In this document: piece after piece, positions 14,446-22,719 of the stretch
Numbering within the stretch: position 1 is the first letter of the stretch
How the letters are laid out: each line of letters starts with the position of its first letter
Position numbers and translations under genes: made by a program
Notes under the pieces: generated by a model
Seen by the model: the letters and a program-made list of their open reading frames with translations, nothing else
Told to the model about the DNA's origin: nothing
The model's database searches: none
Assembly: GCA_043747745.1 (NCBI GenBank)
Contig: JAYTOP010000009.1
Location: forward strand, 1 to 35,209
Reading direction: 5' to 3'
DNA length: 35,209 bases
Source: SZAS-103 sp043747745
Lineage (GTDB): Bacteria > Pseudomonadota > Gammaproteobacteria > Xanthomonadales > Xanthomonadaceae

Positions 14446-15354
14446 TTAGGATCTCAATACTGCGTGCGGATCCTTCCCCGCCGGGCAATGATCGAACGTC
14501 ACCGCGATGCCGTGCGCTTCCAGCACCGCTGCGATCTGGCGTTGCCTTGCCTCGAAGTGTTCGAACGCGCGCTCAAGTTTGTCTGGGTCCTCGTCGGCCG
14601 ATGTGGGCGCGAAGCCGCCGACGCGCCAGGTTTCGGAATCGAGCAGGGCGATGCGCACGCCGCCGTCGCTGTAGCGCGCGAGCGGTTCGGGCGGGGCGTC
14701 GAGCCATGCTTCGGATTCCGGCGACAGCAGTGCGGCTTCGATCAGCGGCCATAGCGGTGCGAGGCCGGCGTGTTCGTACTGCATCGCCATCAGTGCGGCG
14801 AGGTCGTGGATGGTGACGTAGCGCGCGTGTTCGATTGGTGCGCCGAACGCCTGCTGCGCGAACAGTGCGGTCGCGGCACCAGCCATGCCGCGATCGATCA
14901 GGACTTCTTCGAGCGCGTGGCCGACCTGTTGAACGCGCGCTTGCGAAGTCGCATCGCCGCGCAAGAGGAATGGCACCAGTCGCATCGTGCCTTGCGCGTA
15001 ATCGATATCGGGCGCAGGCACGGCTTCTGGAAGTACGCCATCGCGTGTGCCGAAGGCGAGGATGCGGCCATCGTCGGCCGCGCGGTCTACATGCAGCGGC
15101 GCACGCATCGCCAGCGCATCCAGCGCCGCATGCAAGGGCCAGCCCGGACGCAGCAGTTCGACAGGATCGTAGTGCGCGCCCAGCATCACCAGATCGAGCG
15201 AGGCCGCTTCCGGCACCAGCACGGCGAGGTCGCGGGCGATGCCTTCGGCCAGTTCCGCCGCTTGGGCCGGGTCGAGCGCGGCATGCGCGGCGTGCGCATC
15301 GGGGCGCAATTCGAGCGCAAGCGCGCCGAGGCAGGCGTTTTGGGTGAACGGCAT
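14446..15354 (-). CDS. Conserved-looking cytosolic protein of unknown function
   Basis: About 302 residues, soluble, rich in Ala, Leu and acidic residues, no signal peptide or membrane segment. Recognisable sentences include LDLVMLGAHYDPVELLRPGW near residue 50 and LVPFLLRGD near 130, but I cannot link them to a family. The ATG at 15354 is preferred because AGGA lies 6 nt upstream; an ATG at 15360 would be only 1 nt from it. It is divergent from the methyltransferase gene with a gap of 100 nt. It is the first gene of a two-gene unit with the membrane protein immediately downstream. Confidence 0.75.
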   Translation of the reverse strand: MPFTQNACLGALALELRPDAHAAHAALDPAQAAELAEGIARDLAVLVPEAASLDLVMLGAHYDPVELLRPGWPLHAALDALAMRAPLHVDRAADDGRILAFGTRDGVLPEAVPAPDIDYAQGTMRLVPFLLRGDATSQARVQQVGHALEEVLIDRGMAGAATALFAQQAFGAPIEHARYVTIHDLAALMAMQYEHAGLAPLWPLIEAALLSPESEAWLDAPPEPLARYSDGGVRIALLDSETWRVGGFAPTSADEDPDKLERAFEHFEARQRQIAAVLEAHGIAVTFDHCPAGKDPHAVLRS

Positions 15355-15421
15355 CGGCATTCCTGTTTGATGCTTTCGTAGTTGGTGGGATCGGAGTTTG
15401 GTGGGAGCGTGGGCTGGACGT

Positions 15422-15452
15422 ACTCTATACGTTCCCCCGCAAGCGATAGAGT
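15422..15452. promoter_or_regulatory. Inverted repeat just before the methyltransferase start
   Basis: ACTCTAT (15422-15428) and ATAGAGT (15446-15452) are exact inverse arms 17 nt apart, ending 2 nt before the ATG at 15455. It could be an operator in the divergent region or an RNA stem over the start, where no Shine-Dalgarno is visible. Seven-base arms are short, so chance is possible. Confidence 0.3.
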
Positions 15453-15454
15453 CC

Positions 15455-16411
15455 ATGACCGCCGAAACCACCCCAGCCGCTAGCCAGGCTTCCTCCAACT
15501 ACAAGGATTTCTGGAACGCCAAGGCGCAGACCGTGACCGGCGCGATGATCGCGGTCGATGGCAGCGCCGACGAAGACGTGTTGCGACTGACCGGCGCATA
15601 CAGCCGCCGGCAGGTCGAACTGGCTTTGCAGTTGCGACCGACCGACCGCGTGTTCGAGATCGGCTGCGGTGTCGGCCGCATCGGCCGCGAGCTCGCGCCG
15701 AACATCGCCGCGTGGCATGGGCTGGATATCTCCGACAACATGGTCGCGGTCGCGCGCGAACGCCTCGCCGCGTATCCGAACGTGAGCGCATCGACGCTCA
15801 GCCGCAGCCACCTCGACCCGATCGCCGATGCGAGCATGGAGAAAGGCTATTGCGTCGCGGTGTTCATCCACATGGACAAGGAGGATTTCCTGCTCTACCT
15901 GCAGGACGTCGCACGCGTTCTGGTGCCGGGCGGATTGTTCTATTTCGATACCTGGAACCTCGCGCATCCGGTCGGCTGGCGGCGTTACCACTACGAGGTG
16001 ATGCAGGCCGGCCGCACCGATCCGCGCGAACGCAAGGATGTCGCGCGCAACCAGTTCTGCGTGCCCGAGGAAGTCGCGTTGTACGCGCGCAAGGCCGGGT
16101 TGGAGATTGTGCTGACGCTGACCAATTCGCCATGGGTGCAGATGGTGGTGCGCAAGCCCGGTCCGGGCGCCGCACCCGACCTGTCCGCGCACGCTGCGGA
16201 AATTGCCTACACGCCGCTGTGGACGGAGTTGTTCGACAACACGCTCGACGTGCTGCTCGAAGGCCGCCACCCGCTCGCGATGATCGCCGACCTCGACCGC
16301 GACACGCGCGGGCCGGAGATTGCGATGTATCGTGCGTGGCTGGGCGCGCTGTGGAAGGAAAATCCGCAGGCCTGGGCCGGTGCGCCGTTGCCGCCCGGAG
16401 TCGGTGCATGA
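15455..16411 (+). CDS. SAM-dependent methyltransferase (class I)
   Basis: About 318 residues. Motif I is VFEIGCGVGRIGREL (near residue 70), followed by an acidic residue at the end of strand 2 (WHGLDISDNM), and later the post-motif segment VLVPGGLFYFDTWN. This is the Methyltransf_11/25 layout for small-molecule or general methylation. The last third (after about residue 220) is an extra region that may decide the substrate, which is unknown. The ATG at 15455 fits the family N-terminus, but no clear ribosome site is seen. The stop TGA overlaps the ATG of a 30-codon ORF (ATGA), which in turn overlaps the thiolase start. All three are probably co-translated. Confidence 0.85.
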   Translation: MTAETTPAASQASSNYKDFWNAKAQTVTGAMIAVDGSADEDVLRLTGAYSRRQVELALQLRPTDRVFEIGCGVGRIGRELAPNIAAWHGLDISDNMVAVARERLAAYPNVSASTLSRSHLDPIADASMEKGYCVAVFIHMDKEDFLLYLQDVARVLVPGGLFYFDTWNLAHPVGWRRYHYEVMQAGRTDPRERKDVARNQFCVPEEVALYARKAGLEIVLTLTNSPWVQMVVRKPGPGAAPDLSAHAAEIAYTPLWTELFDNTLDVLLEGRHPLAMIADLDRDTRGPEIAMYRAWLGALWKENPQAWAGAPLPPGVGA

Positions 16412-16500
16412 TGGGTGCGGACCTGATGAGTGCGAGTCCGATGACAGCGTGTCGGATGACAGCTGGCACGATGGACGCCGCGCACGGAGCAGCACGATGA
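16408..16500 (+). CDS. Short ORF of five ATG-led pentapeptide repeats (possible coupling ORF)
   Basis: A 30-codon ORF joined by ATGA overlaps to the gene before (methyltransferase stop 16409-16411) and the gene after (thiolase ATG at 16497). After the first Met it reads MGADL, MSASP, MTACR, MTAGT, MDAAH, then GAAR: five units of the form M-x-A-x-x. It may be a coupling device that keeps ribosomes on the message, a decayed leader, or chance coding of a DNA repeat. A stable product is doubtful. Confidence 0.35.
   Translation: MMGADLMSASPMTACRMTAGTMDAAHGAAR
16411..16485 (+). repeat. Five tandem 15-nt units, each starting with ATG
   Basis: ATG codons occur exactly every 15 nt at 16411, 16426, 16441, 16456 and 16471, with a GCG/GCT/GCC Ala codon as the third codon of each unit. 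Units 3 and 4 are the most alike (ATGACAGCGTGTCGG and ATGACAGCTGGCACG). The period and frame fit the 30-codon ORF across the methyltransferase-thiolase junction. Confidence 0.75.
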
Positions 16501-17789
16501 GTCTCGCCGACAAGCACACGAACGCGCGTCCGGTCGCCATCCTCGGCGGCGTGCGCATTCCGTTCTGCCGCAACAACACCGCGTACGCCGATGTCGGCAA
16601 CCTCGGCATGTCGATCCGCACGCTCGGGGCGCTGGTCGAACGCTACGGCCTGCACGGGCAGGTGCTCGGCGAGGTTGCGATGGGCGCGGTCATCAAGCAT
16701 TCGTCGGACTGGAACCTCGGTCGCGAAGCCGCATTGTCGTCGGGGCTGTCGCCGCTGACGCCGGGCATCACCATGCAGCGCGCCTGCGGCACCAGCCTCG
16801 ACACCATCATCACGGTCGCCAACAAGATCGCACTCGGCCAGATTGAGGTCGGCATCGGCGGCGGTTCGGATACGACGTCCGATGTGCCGATCGTGTATGG
16901 GAAAAAACTGCGCGCGCGCATCCTGCAGGCAGCTCGCGCGAAAAGTTTCGGCGACAGGCTGCGCGCGTTCCGTGGATTCAAGTTCCGCGAATTGAAACCC
17001 GATTTCCCCGGCGTGGCCGAGCCGCGCACCGGCAAGTCGATGGGCGACCATTGCGAGATGATGGCGAAGCAGTGGCACATCGCGCGCGAATCGCAGGACG
17101 AACTCGCGTTGGCCTCGCATCGCAAGGCTGCGGCCGCCTACGAGCGCGGTTTCTACAGCGACCTGGTCGCGAGCTTTCGCGGTGTCGAGCGCGACAATAA
17201 CCTGCGTCCCGACAGCTCGCTCGAAAAGCTCGCCGCACTCAGGCCCGCATTCGACAAGACGTCGGGTCTTGGCACGCTGACTGCGGCCAACTCCACGCCG
17301 CTCACCGACGGTGCGGCCGCATGCCTGCTCGCGAGCGACGACTGGGCGAAGGCGCACCATCACGAACCGCTCGCGTACCTGCGCGATGCAGAAGTCGCGG
17401 CCGTGGATTTCGTGCACGGCGACGGCTTGCTGATGGCGCCGACGATCGCGGTGCCACGCATGCTCGAACGTAACGGGCTGACACTGCAGGATTTCGATTT
17501 CTACGAGATCCACGAAGCCTTCGCCGCGCAAGTGCTGTGCACGTTGCGCGCGTGGGAATCCGAAGAGTATTGCCGCGCGAAACTGGGTCGCGGCGCACTC
17601 GGCAGTATCGATCCAGCAAAGATGAACGTGGTCGGCTCCTCGCTCGCGCTGGGCCATCCATTCGCCGCAACCGGCGCGCGCATCGTCGCGACCGCCGCAA
17701 AGTTGCTGAAGGAAAAAGGATCGGGCCGCGCGTTGATCTCGATCTGCACGGCCGGCGGTATGGGCGTGGTGGCGATTGTGGAGCGCTGA
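16497..17789 (+). CDS. fadI: Acetyl-CoA C-acyltransferase (thiolase, FadI-like)
   Basis: A 430-residue thiolase, the usual FadI length. It cleaves 3-ketoacyl-CoA in beta-oxidation, or condenses acetyl-CoA in the reverse direction. The catalytic residues are present: nucleophile Cys97 (QRACGTS), His339 (EIHEAFAAQ), His387 (GHPFAATGARI) and Cys417 (CTAGGMG). The mid-region (FRELKPDFPGVAEPRTGKSM, then GDHCEMMAK) follows the FadI rather than the FadA pattern. The ATG at 16497 has GGAG about 7 nt upstream and overlaps the stop of the short repeat ORF (ATGA). No fadJ partner is adjacent, so a biosynthetic role cannot be excluded. The link to the methyltransferase upstream is unusual for a pure beta-oxidation gene. 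Confidence 0.9.
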   Translation: MSLADKHTNARPVAILGGVRIPFCRNNTAYADVGNLGMSIRTLGALVERYGLHGQVLGEVAMGAVIKHSSDWNLGREAALSSGLSPLTPGITMQRACGTSLDTIITVANKIALGQIEVGIGGGSDTTSDVPIVYGKKLRARILQAARAKSFGDRLRAFRGFKFRELKPDFPGVAEPRTGKSMGDHCEMMAKQWHIARESQDELALASHRKAAAAYERGFYSDLVASFRGVERDNNLRPDSSLEKLAALRPAFDKTSGLGTLTAANSTPLTDGAAACLLASDDWAKAHHHEPLAYLRDAEVAAVDFVHGDGLLMAPTIAVPRMLERNGLTLQDFDFYEIHEAFAAQVLCTLRAWESEEYCRAKLGRGALGSIDPAKMNVVGSSLALGHPFAATGARIVATAAKLLKEKGSGRALISICTAGGMGVVAIVER

Positions 17790-17902
17790 CACGCAGGGTT
17801 CGTTCGATCACCCCGATTGCACCGCGATGACGTTGCAAGGTCGCGCGCCAGCATCGATGCAATCACGTGGCTTGCCCTTCACCCATCTTCGAGGCCGACA
17901 CA

Positions 17903-18898
17903 ATGCAACCGAAAACTGTCCATCGCTCTTTTGTGGCCGGAATGCTGCTCGCGGCATTGGTCGCATGCGGCCAGCAACATGCCGGAAACGATGCCCCGGC
18001 GCGCTCCGAGGCGATGGCCGACAAGCCGGTGTCGGCAGCGCCGTCGGCACCGGCAGCCGCCGAAATGGAGTCGAAGAACGCGGCGCCGGGCGTTGCGCCG
18101 ACCGCGCAGGCGACCGCACAACTGATCTCCAGCACGGTCAGCGCGACCGATGCGCGGCGCGAGTTCATCCGCACCGCGCATGCCGAGTTCCGCGTCAAGG
18201 ACGTCTACCGGTCGGCGCTGGCAATCGAGGACATCGTGGCCGCGCAGGGCGGCTTCGTGGTCAGGAACGACATCGGGGCGGAGACGCGGAACACGCAGCG
18301 TCGATCCCGTGGGGACGGAAAGCTCATCGAACTGACCGAGTACACGACCCACGGCACGTTGATCGTGCGCGTGCCGAGCGAGAAGACCCAGTCCTTCCTG
18401 CTCGCGATCGTCGGCCAGATCGACTTCCTCGACCGTCGTACCTTCGAAGCCGCCGATGCGCAGTTCGACATGCTGCGCCAGCAGCTCGACTACCAGCGCG
18501 GGCAGGAAGGGCAACAGGATATCGGGCAGGCCGAGCAACAGGGAGGAAGACTCGACCAGCGCACCGCCGCGATCCAGATGCGCGACCAGGCGAAAGTCGC
18601 GCGCGACGAGGCGCTGGTCGCGCAGAAGGAGTTCGAGGACAAGGTCGCGTTCAGCACGATCGCCCTGTCGATCTACCAGACACCCACTATCCGAGCCACC
18701 GTCATGGTCGACGCGGAAGCGGAGTTCCAGCGCAACAGCCCCGGCTTCTTCGAGCGCCTGGGAAGCTCGCTGCGCGGCGGCTGGTACGGGCTGCTCGACA
18801 TCGTCGTCGCGCTGGCCGCCATGTGGCCGCTGTGGTCGCTCTTGCTCACTCTTGCGGTGCTGGTTCGGTATTTCAGGAAGCGCAGTAGCGCCACCTGA
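17903..18898 (+). CDS. DUF4349 lipoprotein
   Basis: About 331 residues. The signal MLLAALVACGQQ has a lipobox Cys. An Ala/Pro-rich linker follows (to about residue 85), then the DUF4349 core: FIRTAHAEFRVKDVYRSALA, IEDIVAAQGGFVV, a VRVPSEKTQSFL strand, a Gln-rich coiled coil (about residues 190-245), and FSTIALSIYQ. It ends with a membrane helix (AMWPLWSLLLTLAVLVRYF) and a basic tail. This order is the standard plan of the family, whose function is unknown; it is probably envelope-associated and anchored at both ends. The ATG at 17903 follows GAGG by about 9 nt. It is 113 nt after the thiolase, with no terminator seen. Confidence 0.85.
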   Translation: MQPKTVHRSFVAGMLLAALVACGQQHAGNDAPARSEAMADKPVSAAPSAPAAAEMESKNAAPGVAPTAQATAQLISSTVSATDARREFIRTAHAEFRVKDVYRSALAIEDIVAAQGGFVVRNDIGAETRNTQRRSRGDGKLIELTEYTTHGTLIVRVPSEKTQSFLLAIVGQIDFLDRRTFEAADAQFDMLRQQLDYQRGQEGQQDIGQAEQQGGRLDQRTAAIQMRDQAKVARDEALVAQKEFEDKVAFSTIALSIYQTPTIRATVMVDAEAEFQRNSPGFFERLGSSLRGGWYGLLDIVVALAAMWPLWSLLLTLAVLVRYFRKRSSAT

Positions 18899-18916
18899 TG
18901 CCGTTCCAGGGGCAAT

Positions 18917-19264
18917 TCAGTGGGGCTTTCCCGGACCCCAGAAAATCGCCCGCGCTGCGAAGTCGTCGCTGATCCGCACGAAGCGATGCGGCACGCGCGC
19001 TGGCACGAACAGCGTGTCGCCCGGCGGGCAATCGTATGCGACGCCATCGATTTCAAGGATCGCGCAGCCGGCGATCACGATGTAGATCTCGTCCTGTGCG
19101 TGCGGCGTCTGGTGGTCGATGCCGCGCGGCGCGAACAGTTCGAGCGAAAGCCCGCCGCGATCGAAAGCTTCGATGTCGAACACGCCATCGGGCCAACTAT
19201 CGGTCGCAGGCAGCGGCAGGTGCGCGAGCAGGTCGTGCGGGCGAAGATGCATCAGCTTGGTCAT
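18917..19264 (-). CDS. Small cupin-domain protein
   Basis: A 115-residue single cupin. Motif 1 is HAQDEIYIVIAG (with a preceding His) and motif 2 is GDTLFVPARVPHRFV, giving the usual His/Glu metal ligands of the beta-barrel. The substrate is unknown. The ATG (19264) overlaps the stop of the upstream 90-codon membrane gene (ATGA). It is thus the last gene of the minus-strand unit that starts with hemD. It is convergent with the DUF4349 gene, 18 nt apart. Confidence 0.85.
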   Translation of the reverse strand: MTKLMHLRPHDLLAHLPLPATDSWPDGVFDIEAFDRGGLSLELFAPRGIDHQTPHAQDEIYIVIAGCAILEIDGVAYDCPPGDTLFVPARVPHRFVRISDDFAARAIFWGPGKPH

Positions 19265-19533
19265 TGCGCTGGATTCCCCATTGATTCGACAAGATGGATC
19301 GCCCGCGCCCTCGGCGCCAACAGCATCCAGCAATGCACGGGAACGTATGTGAGCAGGAGGGTCATCCACCAATAGCTGACGGCGAAGTGGGATGCGTTCA
19401 CCAGCGCTGGCAGGTAGAAGGGAGGGTTGGTCGGATGGAGTCGTTGGACCTGTTCGACATGCGAAACACTGAAATCGATGGCTGCTGCGACCCACAGCAT
19501 GACGGGAATGAACAGCCAGACGCTGATCCACAT
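19261..19533 (-). CDS. Small membrane protein of unknown function
   Basis: About 90 residues from the ATG at 19533, with two hydrophobic segments (WISVWLFIPVMLWVAAAI and YWWMTLLLTYVPVHCWMLL) and a short loop (VEQVQRLHPTNPPFYLP). It ends in an ATGA overlap with the cupin gene, which supports it as a real gene. No ribosome site precedes 19533. The open frame continues upstream to the stop of the previous gene without ATG, GTG or TTG, and that stretch looks like a natural continuation (LLARTRALAALDLQL). A rare start such as CTG, or loss of a start codon, is possible. Confidence 0.6.
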   Translation of the reverse strand: MWISVWLFIPVMLWVAAAIDFSVSHVEQVQRLHPTNPPFYLPALVNASHFAVSYWWMTLLLTYVPVHCWMLLAPRARAIHLVESMGNPAQ

Positions 19534-19584
19534 GAGTTGCAGGTCGAGTGCCGCCAGTGCGCGGGTGCGCGCCAGGAGTGTCGG

Positions 19585-20307
19585 TCAGTCGAAACCCGAA
19601 GCGACTTGCGACCAGCGCCACCGATGCCTCCAGGCCGACAAGACGTACGCAGCCAGCATCAGTCCGAAGACCCAAATAGCCAGTCCCAGCGCAAGCTGCA
19701 ACCACCAAGGCAATGCCTTCGGGAACGCCAGTGAAGCCACGTCGTCCAGAAGGATGGCGGTGCCGTACCAGGCTGCGAACGCGACGAGCGACAGCACGAC
19801 CGCCGGGAGCCCGGGCCAGCCGGGGAGCCAGAACAGCGGCGGGCGATCGCGGGCGATGACATCACTACGCAGGAAAATGAATGGCAGTGCCAGGACATAG
19901 CAATATGCAATCGCGGCAATGAGGCCTGAAACCCAAGCGCCTGTTTCGAACCAATCAATCAGTCCCGCCAGGATGGCCGCGCCACATGTCCATGCGATCA
20001 GGCATGGAATCGTCCGCAGGCCCCAGCGCAGCGCGCGCGTCGAATGCCCCTGTGGATCCAGCAGGATCACCAGCAGGATGGTGGCGAGCGAATCCACGGC
20101 GGTAAGCAGCAAGCCTTCCGCAAACCAAGGTGCCGCCAGTGTTTGCTCGGCCTGCTTCAGGTGGAAGATCCCTGCATACAGGCCGCTTGCGGTCGCTCGA
20201 TGGTCCGCGAGCGTGGCCAGCAGGAATGGCCCGGCCAGCGAGAGCGCGGCCCATAGCACGCTGAGCCCAACCACAAGCAGCACGAGGCGCAGTCGTGTTT
20301 TCAACAT
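19585..20307 (-). CDS. Polytopic membrane protein of unknown function
   Basis: 240 residues with about six membrane helices, starting directly with one (LVLLVVGLSVLWAALSLAG). Others include LAGLIDWFETGAWVSGLIAA, LPAVVLSLVAFAAWYGTAIL and LALGLAIWVFGLMLAAYVL. No family motif was recognised. The start lies 19 nt after the hemY stop on the same strand. The stop is about 50 nt before the next small membrane gene, so it appears to be part of the hemDXY transcription unit. Whether it serves haem synthesis is unknown. Confidence 0.72.
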   Translation of the reverse strand: MLKTRLRLVLLVVGLSVLWAALSLAGPFLLATLADHRATASGLYAGIFHLKQAEQTLAAPWFAEGLLLTAVDSLATILLVILLDPQGHSTRALRWGLRTIPCLIAWTCGAAILAGLIDWFETGAWVSGLIAAIAYCYVLALPFIFLRSDVIARDRPPLFWLPGWPGLPAVVLSLVAFAAWYGTAILLDDVASLAFPKALPWWLQLALGLAIWVFGLMLAAYVLSAWRHRWRWSQVASGFD

Positions 20308-20326
20308 GGGACGCTTTCTACGAAGC

Positions 20327-21598
20327 TCATCCCGGCAGTCGCGGTACGCCGTGCTGGTCGCGTTCCTCGATCACCGAGGCGTCGAAGATCCGCTCGCGCA
20401 GGCTGCGCTCCGGCATCGTCTCGACATCTTCGCCGCGTGCGGAGCGCAGTGCGTTGACGTAGCACAGGCGCGCGTTCGCATCGTCGTTCTGGGCGACATA
20501 CACGTTGCCGAGTTCTTCCCACGCATCCGCGCCAGCGCCCTGCGCGATCGCGCGGTGCAGGTAGTCCTCGGCCTTGCCCCACTGCTGCTGTTCGCGGGTG
20601 AGCCGACCGAGGGTGACGGCGAGTGCTGGGCTGTCCGAATGTCCCCGCAGCCAGCCCTCGACAGTGAGCAGGCGCGCGTTCGGTTGGGTCGCGGCGATGC
20701 GGCCCGGCGGAATCCGGCCGAACTGCAGGACGAGCGCTTCGTTCCATTGGTTCTTCAACGCCGTATCGATCGCCGATGCGGCGGCATCTTCCATGCGCAA
20801 TGCGACAGCACGCTGTGCGTAGGCCGCGACGACGTCACTGCGCGCACGCAACGGCGCAAGCAGCCGGTCCCAGCGGTCGGCCAGCGCATTGGCGTCATCG
20901 GATTCACGCAGCGATTGCGCAGCGAGCTCGGCTTCGAGCACGGCGTGATCGGTGGGCGACAACGCTTGCGCGCTCTTGAGTGCGCCAAGCGCTCCATAGG
21001 CTTCGCCGGAACGTCGACACGCGATCAGTGCGCGCGTGCGCAGCAACAAGGCACGCGGCGACGGCGGAGTTTTTTGTGCGGCGGTATCGAGCACCGCGAT
21101 CGCATCCTGCGCGTGCCCTGCGGCGAGCAACGCGTCCGCGCGTGCAAGTGCGGTCGCCGATTCCGCAGTGTCGCTACTTGCTGCCTCCAAGTGCTGATCG
21201 AACGCCGCCGCATCGCCGCGCGCTTGCGCAGCCTGAGCGGCCCCGAGTCGCGCTGGAAGCCGCATCGCCGGATCGTCGGCGGCTAGCGCAAGCAGTTTTT
21301 CCGCGCGTGTCCAGCGGCCTTCGTGCAGCGCGAGCAGGCCGCCGATCATGCGCGCGCGTGCCTGCCTGCGGCGGCGCTGGTTCCACAGGCGAAACGGCAA
21401 GCGCAACAACCACAAGGCCAGCCACGCCACGAATAGGACTCCGGCGAGGATCGCCAGCGCCCTGGTCACCGTGGTGGTGTACACCATGCCGCGCATGGTC
21501 ACGATCACCTGCCCCTGGTCGCTGGAATACCACTGCCATAGCAACGCACCGAGTACGGCGAGTAAGAGCCATAACAGCAATTGGCGGAACGGTTTCAT
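20327..21598 (-). CDS. hemY: HemY protein (TPR, haem-biosynthesis-associated)
   Basis: 423 residues. Two N-terminal membrane helices (LLLWLLLAVLGALLWQW and ALAILAGVLFVAWLALWLL) are followed by a long TPR-like helical region in the cytoplasm or periplasm. This is the HemY_N plus TPR plan of the proteobacterial protein encoded beside hemD and hemX; it is not the protoporphyrinogen oxidase also called HemY. WGKAEDYLHRAI near residue 340 is a typical TPR turn. The ATG overlaps the hemX stop (ATGA), indicating coupled translation. Its exact role in haem synthesis is not established. Confidence 0.9.
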   Translation of the reverse strand: MKPFRQLLLWLLLAVLGALLWQWYSSDQGQVIVTMRGMVYTTTVTRALAILAGVLFVAWLALWLLRLPFRLWNQRRRRQARARMIGGLLALHEGRWTRAEKLLALAADDPAMRLPARLGAAQAAQARGDAAAFDQHLEAASSDTAESATALARADALLAAGHAQDAIAVLDTAAQKTPPSPRALLLRTRALIACRRSGEAYGALGALKSAQALSPTDHAVLEAELAAQSLRESDDANALADRWDRLLAPLRARSDVVAAYAQRAVALRMEDAAASAIDTALKNQWNEALVLQFGRIPPGRIAATQPNARLLTVEGWLRGHSDSPALAVTLGRLTREQQQWGKAEDYLHRAIAQGAGADAWEELGNVYVAQNDDANARLCYVNALRSARGEDVETMPERSLRERIFDASVIEERDQHGVPRLPG

Positions 21599-22680
21599 GG
21601 ATTTTTGCCGGGCGATGTCGGCGGCGGCAATGCGAGCGGCGTTGCTGACGTCGCGCTCGTCGAAGGCGCGGCCGGCACGGTCGCCTCTGGCTGTCCCTGG
21701 CGCAATCGCCGCAGCTCATCGAGCGTGCCGCCCAATGTCGGCAGATCGATGTGCAATGGTGTGCGCTGCAAGTCCGCGAGTTGTCGACGCTGCTGCGCGA
21801 CGGTCGTCATCGCGAACAGGCGCGGCAACCAGCCATCGATGCGGGTCAGTGCGGCGCGGAATGTGGCCGTTTCGCGACGCTCCAGCGCGAGTCGCGCGAG
21901 CGTGATGTCGAGTCGAAGTGCGGTGAGTCCGGCATCGCGCGTGGCGGGATCTAGCAATTCCTGCGCCTGCGCGCGACGGACCTCGACCATGCTGCCGACA
22001 ACCCGGTCGAACACCGTTGCGTGAACGGTTGGTTGTGAAGCGGTCGCCAGCGGTTGTGCATTCAGGCTCGCCTCGAAGGCATCGAGCGCACCGGCGATGC
22101 TTGCGCGCGGGTCCGGTGGCAGCGCGCGCAACGCAGCGGTTTCCTGGGCGAGCGACTGGCGGAGGTTCAGCACGGCAGGATCGCTGGAACCGGCCAGCGT
22201 GCCGTCGGCCAACGCATACGCATGCAATGTGCTGGCGACATCGGACGACAACTCCATTTGTTGCTGGCCGATGGTGAGCAGCAATTCGGCTTCGTCGAGA
22301 CGCAGCGCCTGTTCGCCCTGTGCGCGCGGGCTCGCAATGCGCGCGACCGATTGTTCGAGCAACGCAGCGCGCTCGCCGACGCCAAGCACTTCATCGCGCA
22401 GCACCTGATTGCCCGACGTGGCATCGCTCATGCGTTGCGCGAGTGCATGTTGCTCCCGACGCAATGCGCTGACGGCTGCGGGCAGGTCGGCGATGGAGGT
22501 GTCGTCGGATGCTGCCGCAACTGTTTGCGCGGGCTGCATGGAGGCAAGCCACCACGCGCGCAATTTCCAGCCGCCGACCGTCATCACGGCAAGGATGACC
22601 AGCCACAGCAGCACCTGCCCACGTGCGCGGCTTCGGCGCGCAGGCGCGGCAATGGGGCTGGGCGATTCGGTGATGGCCAT
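21595..22680 (-). CDS. hemX: HemX-type membrane protein
   Basis: About 361 residues. A short Pro/Ser/Ala-rich basic cytoplasmic tail is followed by one membrane helix (VLLWLVILAVMTVGGWKL, about residues 23-40) and a long helical periplasmic domain with coiled-coil character (LPAAVSALRREQHALAQRM). This is the HemX family plan. Position between hemD and hemY supports the assignment. The ATG at 22680 is preferred to a site eight codons upstream because it starts the family-like N-terminus. The stop overlaps the hemY start. Confidence 0.88.
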   Translation of the reverse strand: MAITESPSPIAAPARRSRARGQVLLWLVILAVMTVGGWKLRAWWLASMQPAQTVAAASDDTSIADLPAAVSALRREQHALAQRMSDATSGNQVLRDEVLGVGERAALLEQSVARIASPRAQGEQALRLDEAELLLTIGQQQMELSSDVASTLHAYALADGTLAGSSDPAVLNLRQSLAQETAALRALPPDPRASIAGALDAFEASLNAQPLATASQPTVHATVFDRVVGSMVEVRRAQAQELLDPATRDAGLTALRLDITLARLALERRETATFRAALTRIDGWLPRLFAMTTVAQQRRQLADLQRTPLHIDLPTLGGTLDELRRLRQGQPEATVPAAPSTSATSATPLALPPPTSPGKNP

Positions 22681-22719
22681 GGTTTGCGTGCGTGCTGCGG
22701 GCAAGAGTCGAAGAGGATG

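Noticed and set aside
15864..17792. 642-codon open frame antisense to the methyltransferase and thiolase genes
   Set aside because: The plus strand carries two clear enzymes with all catalytic motifs. The antisense product has no recognisable domain.
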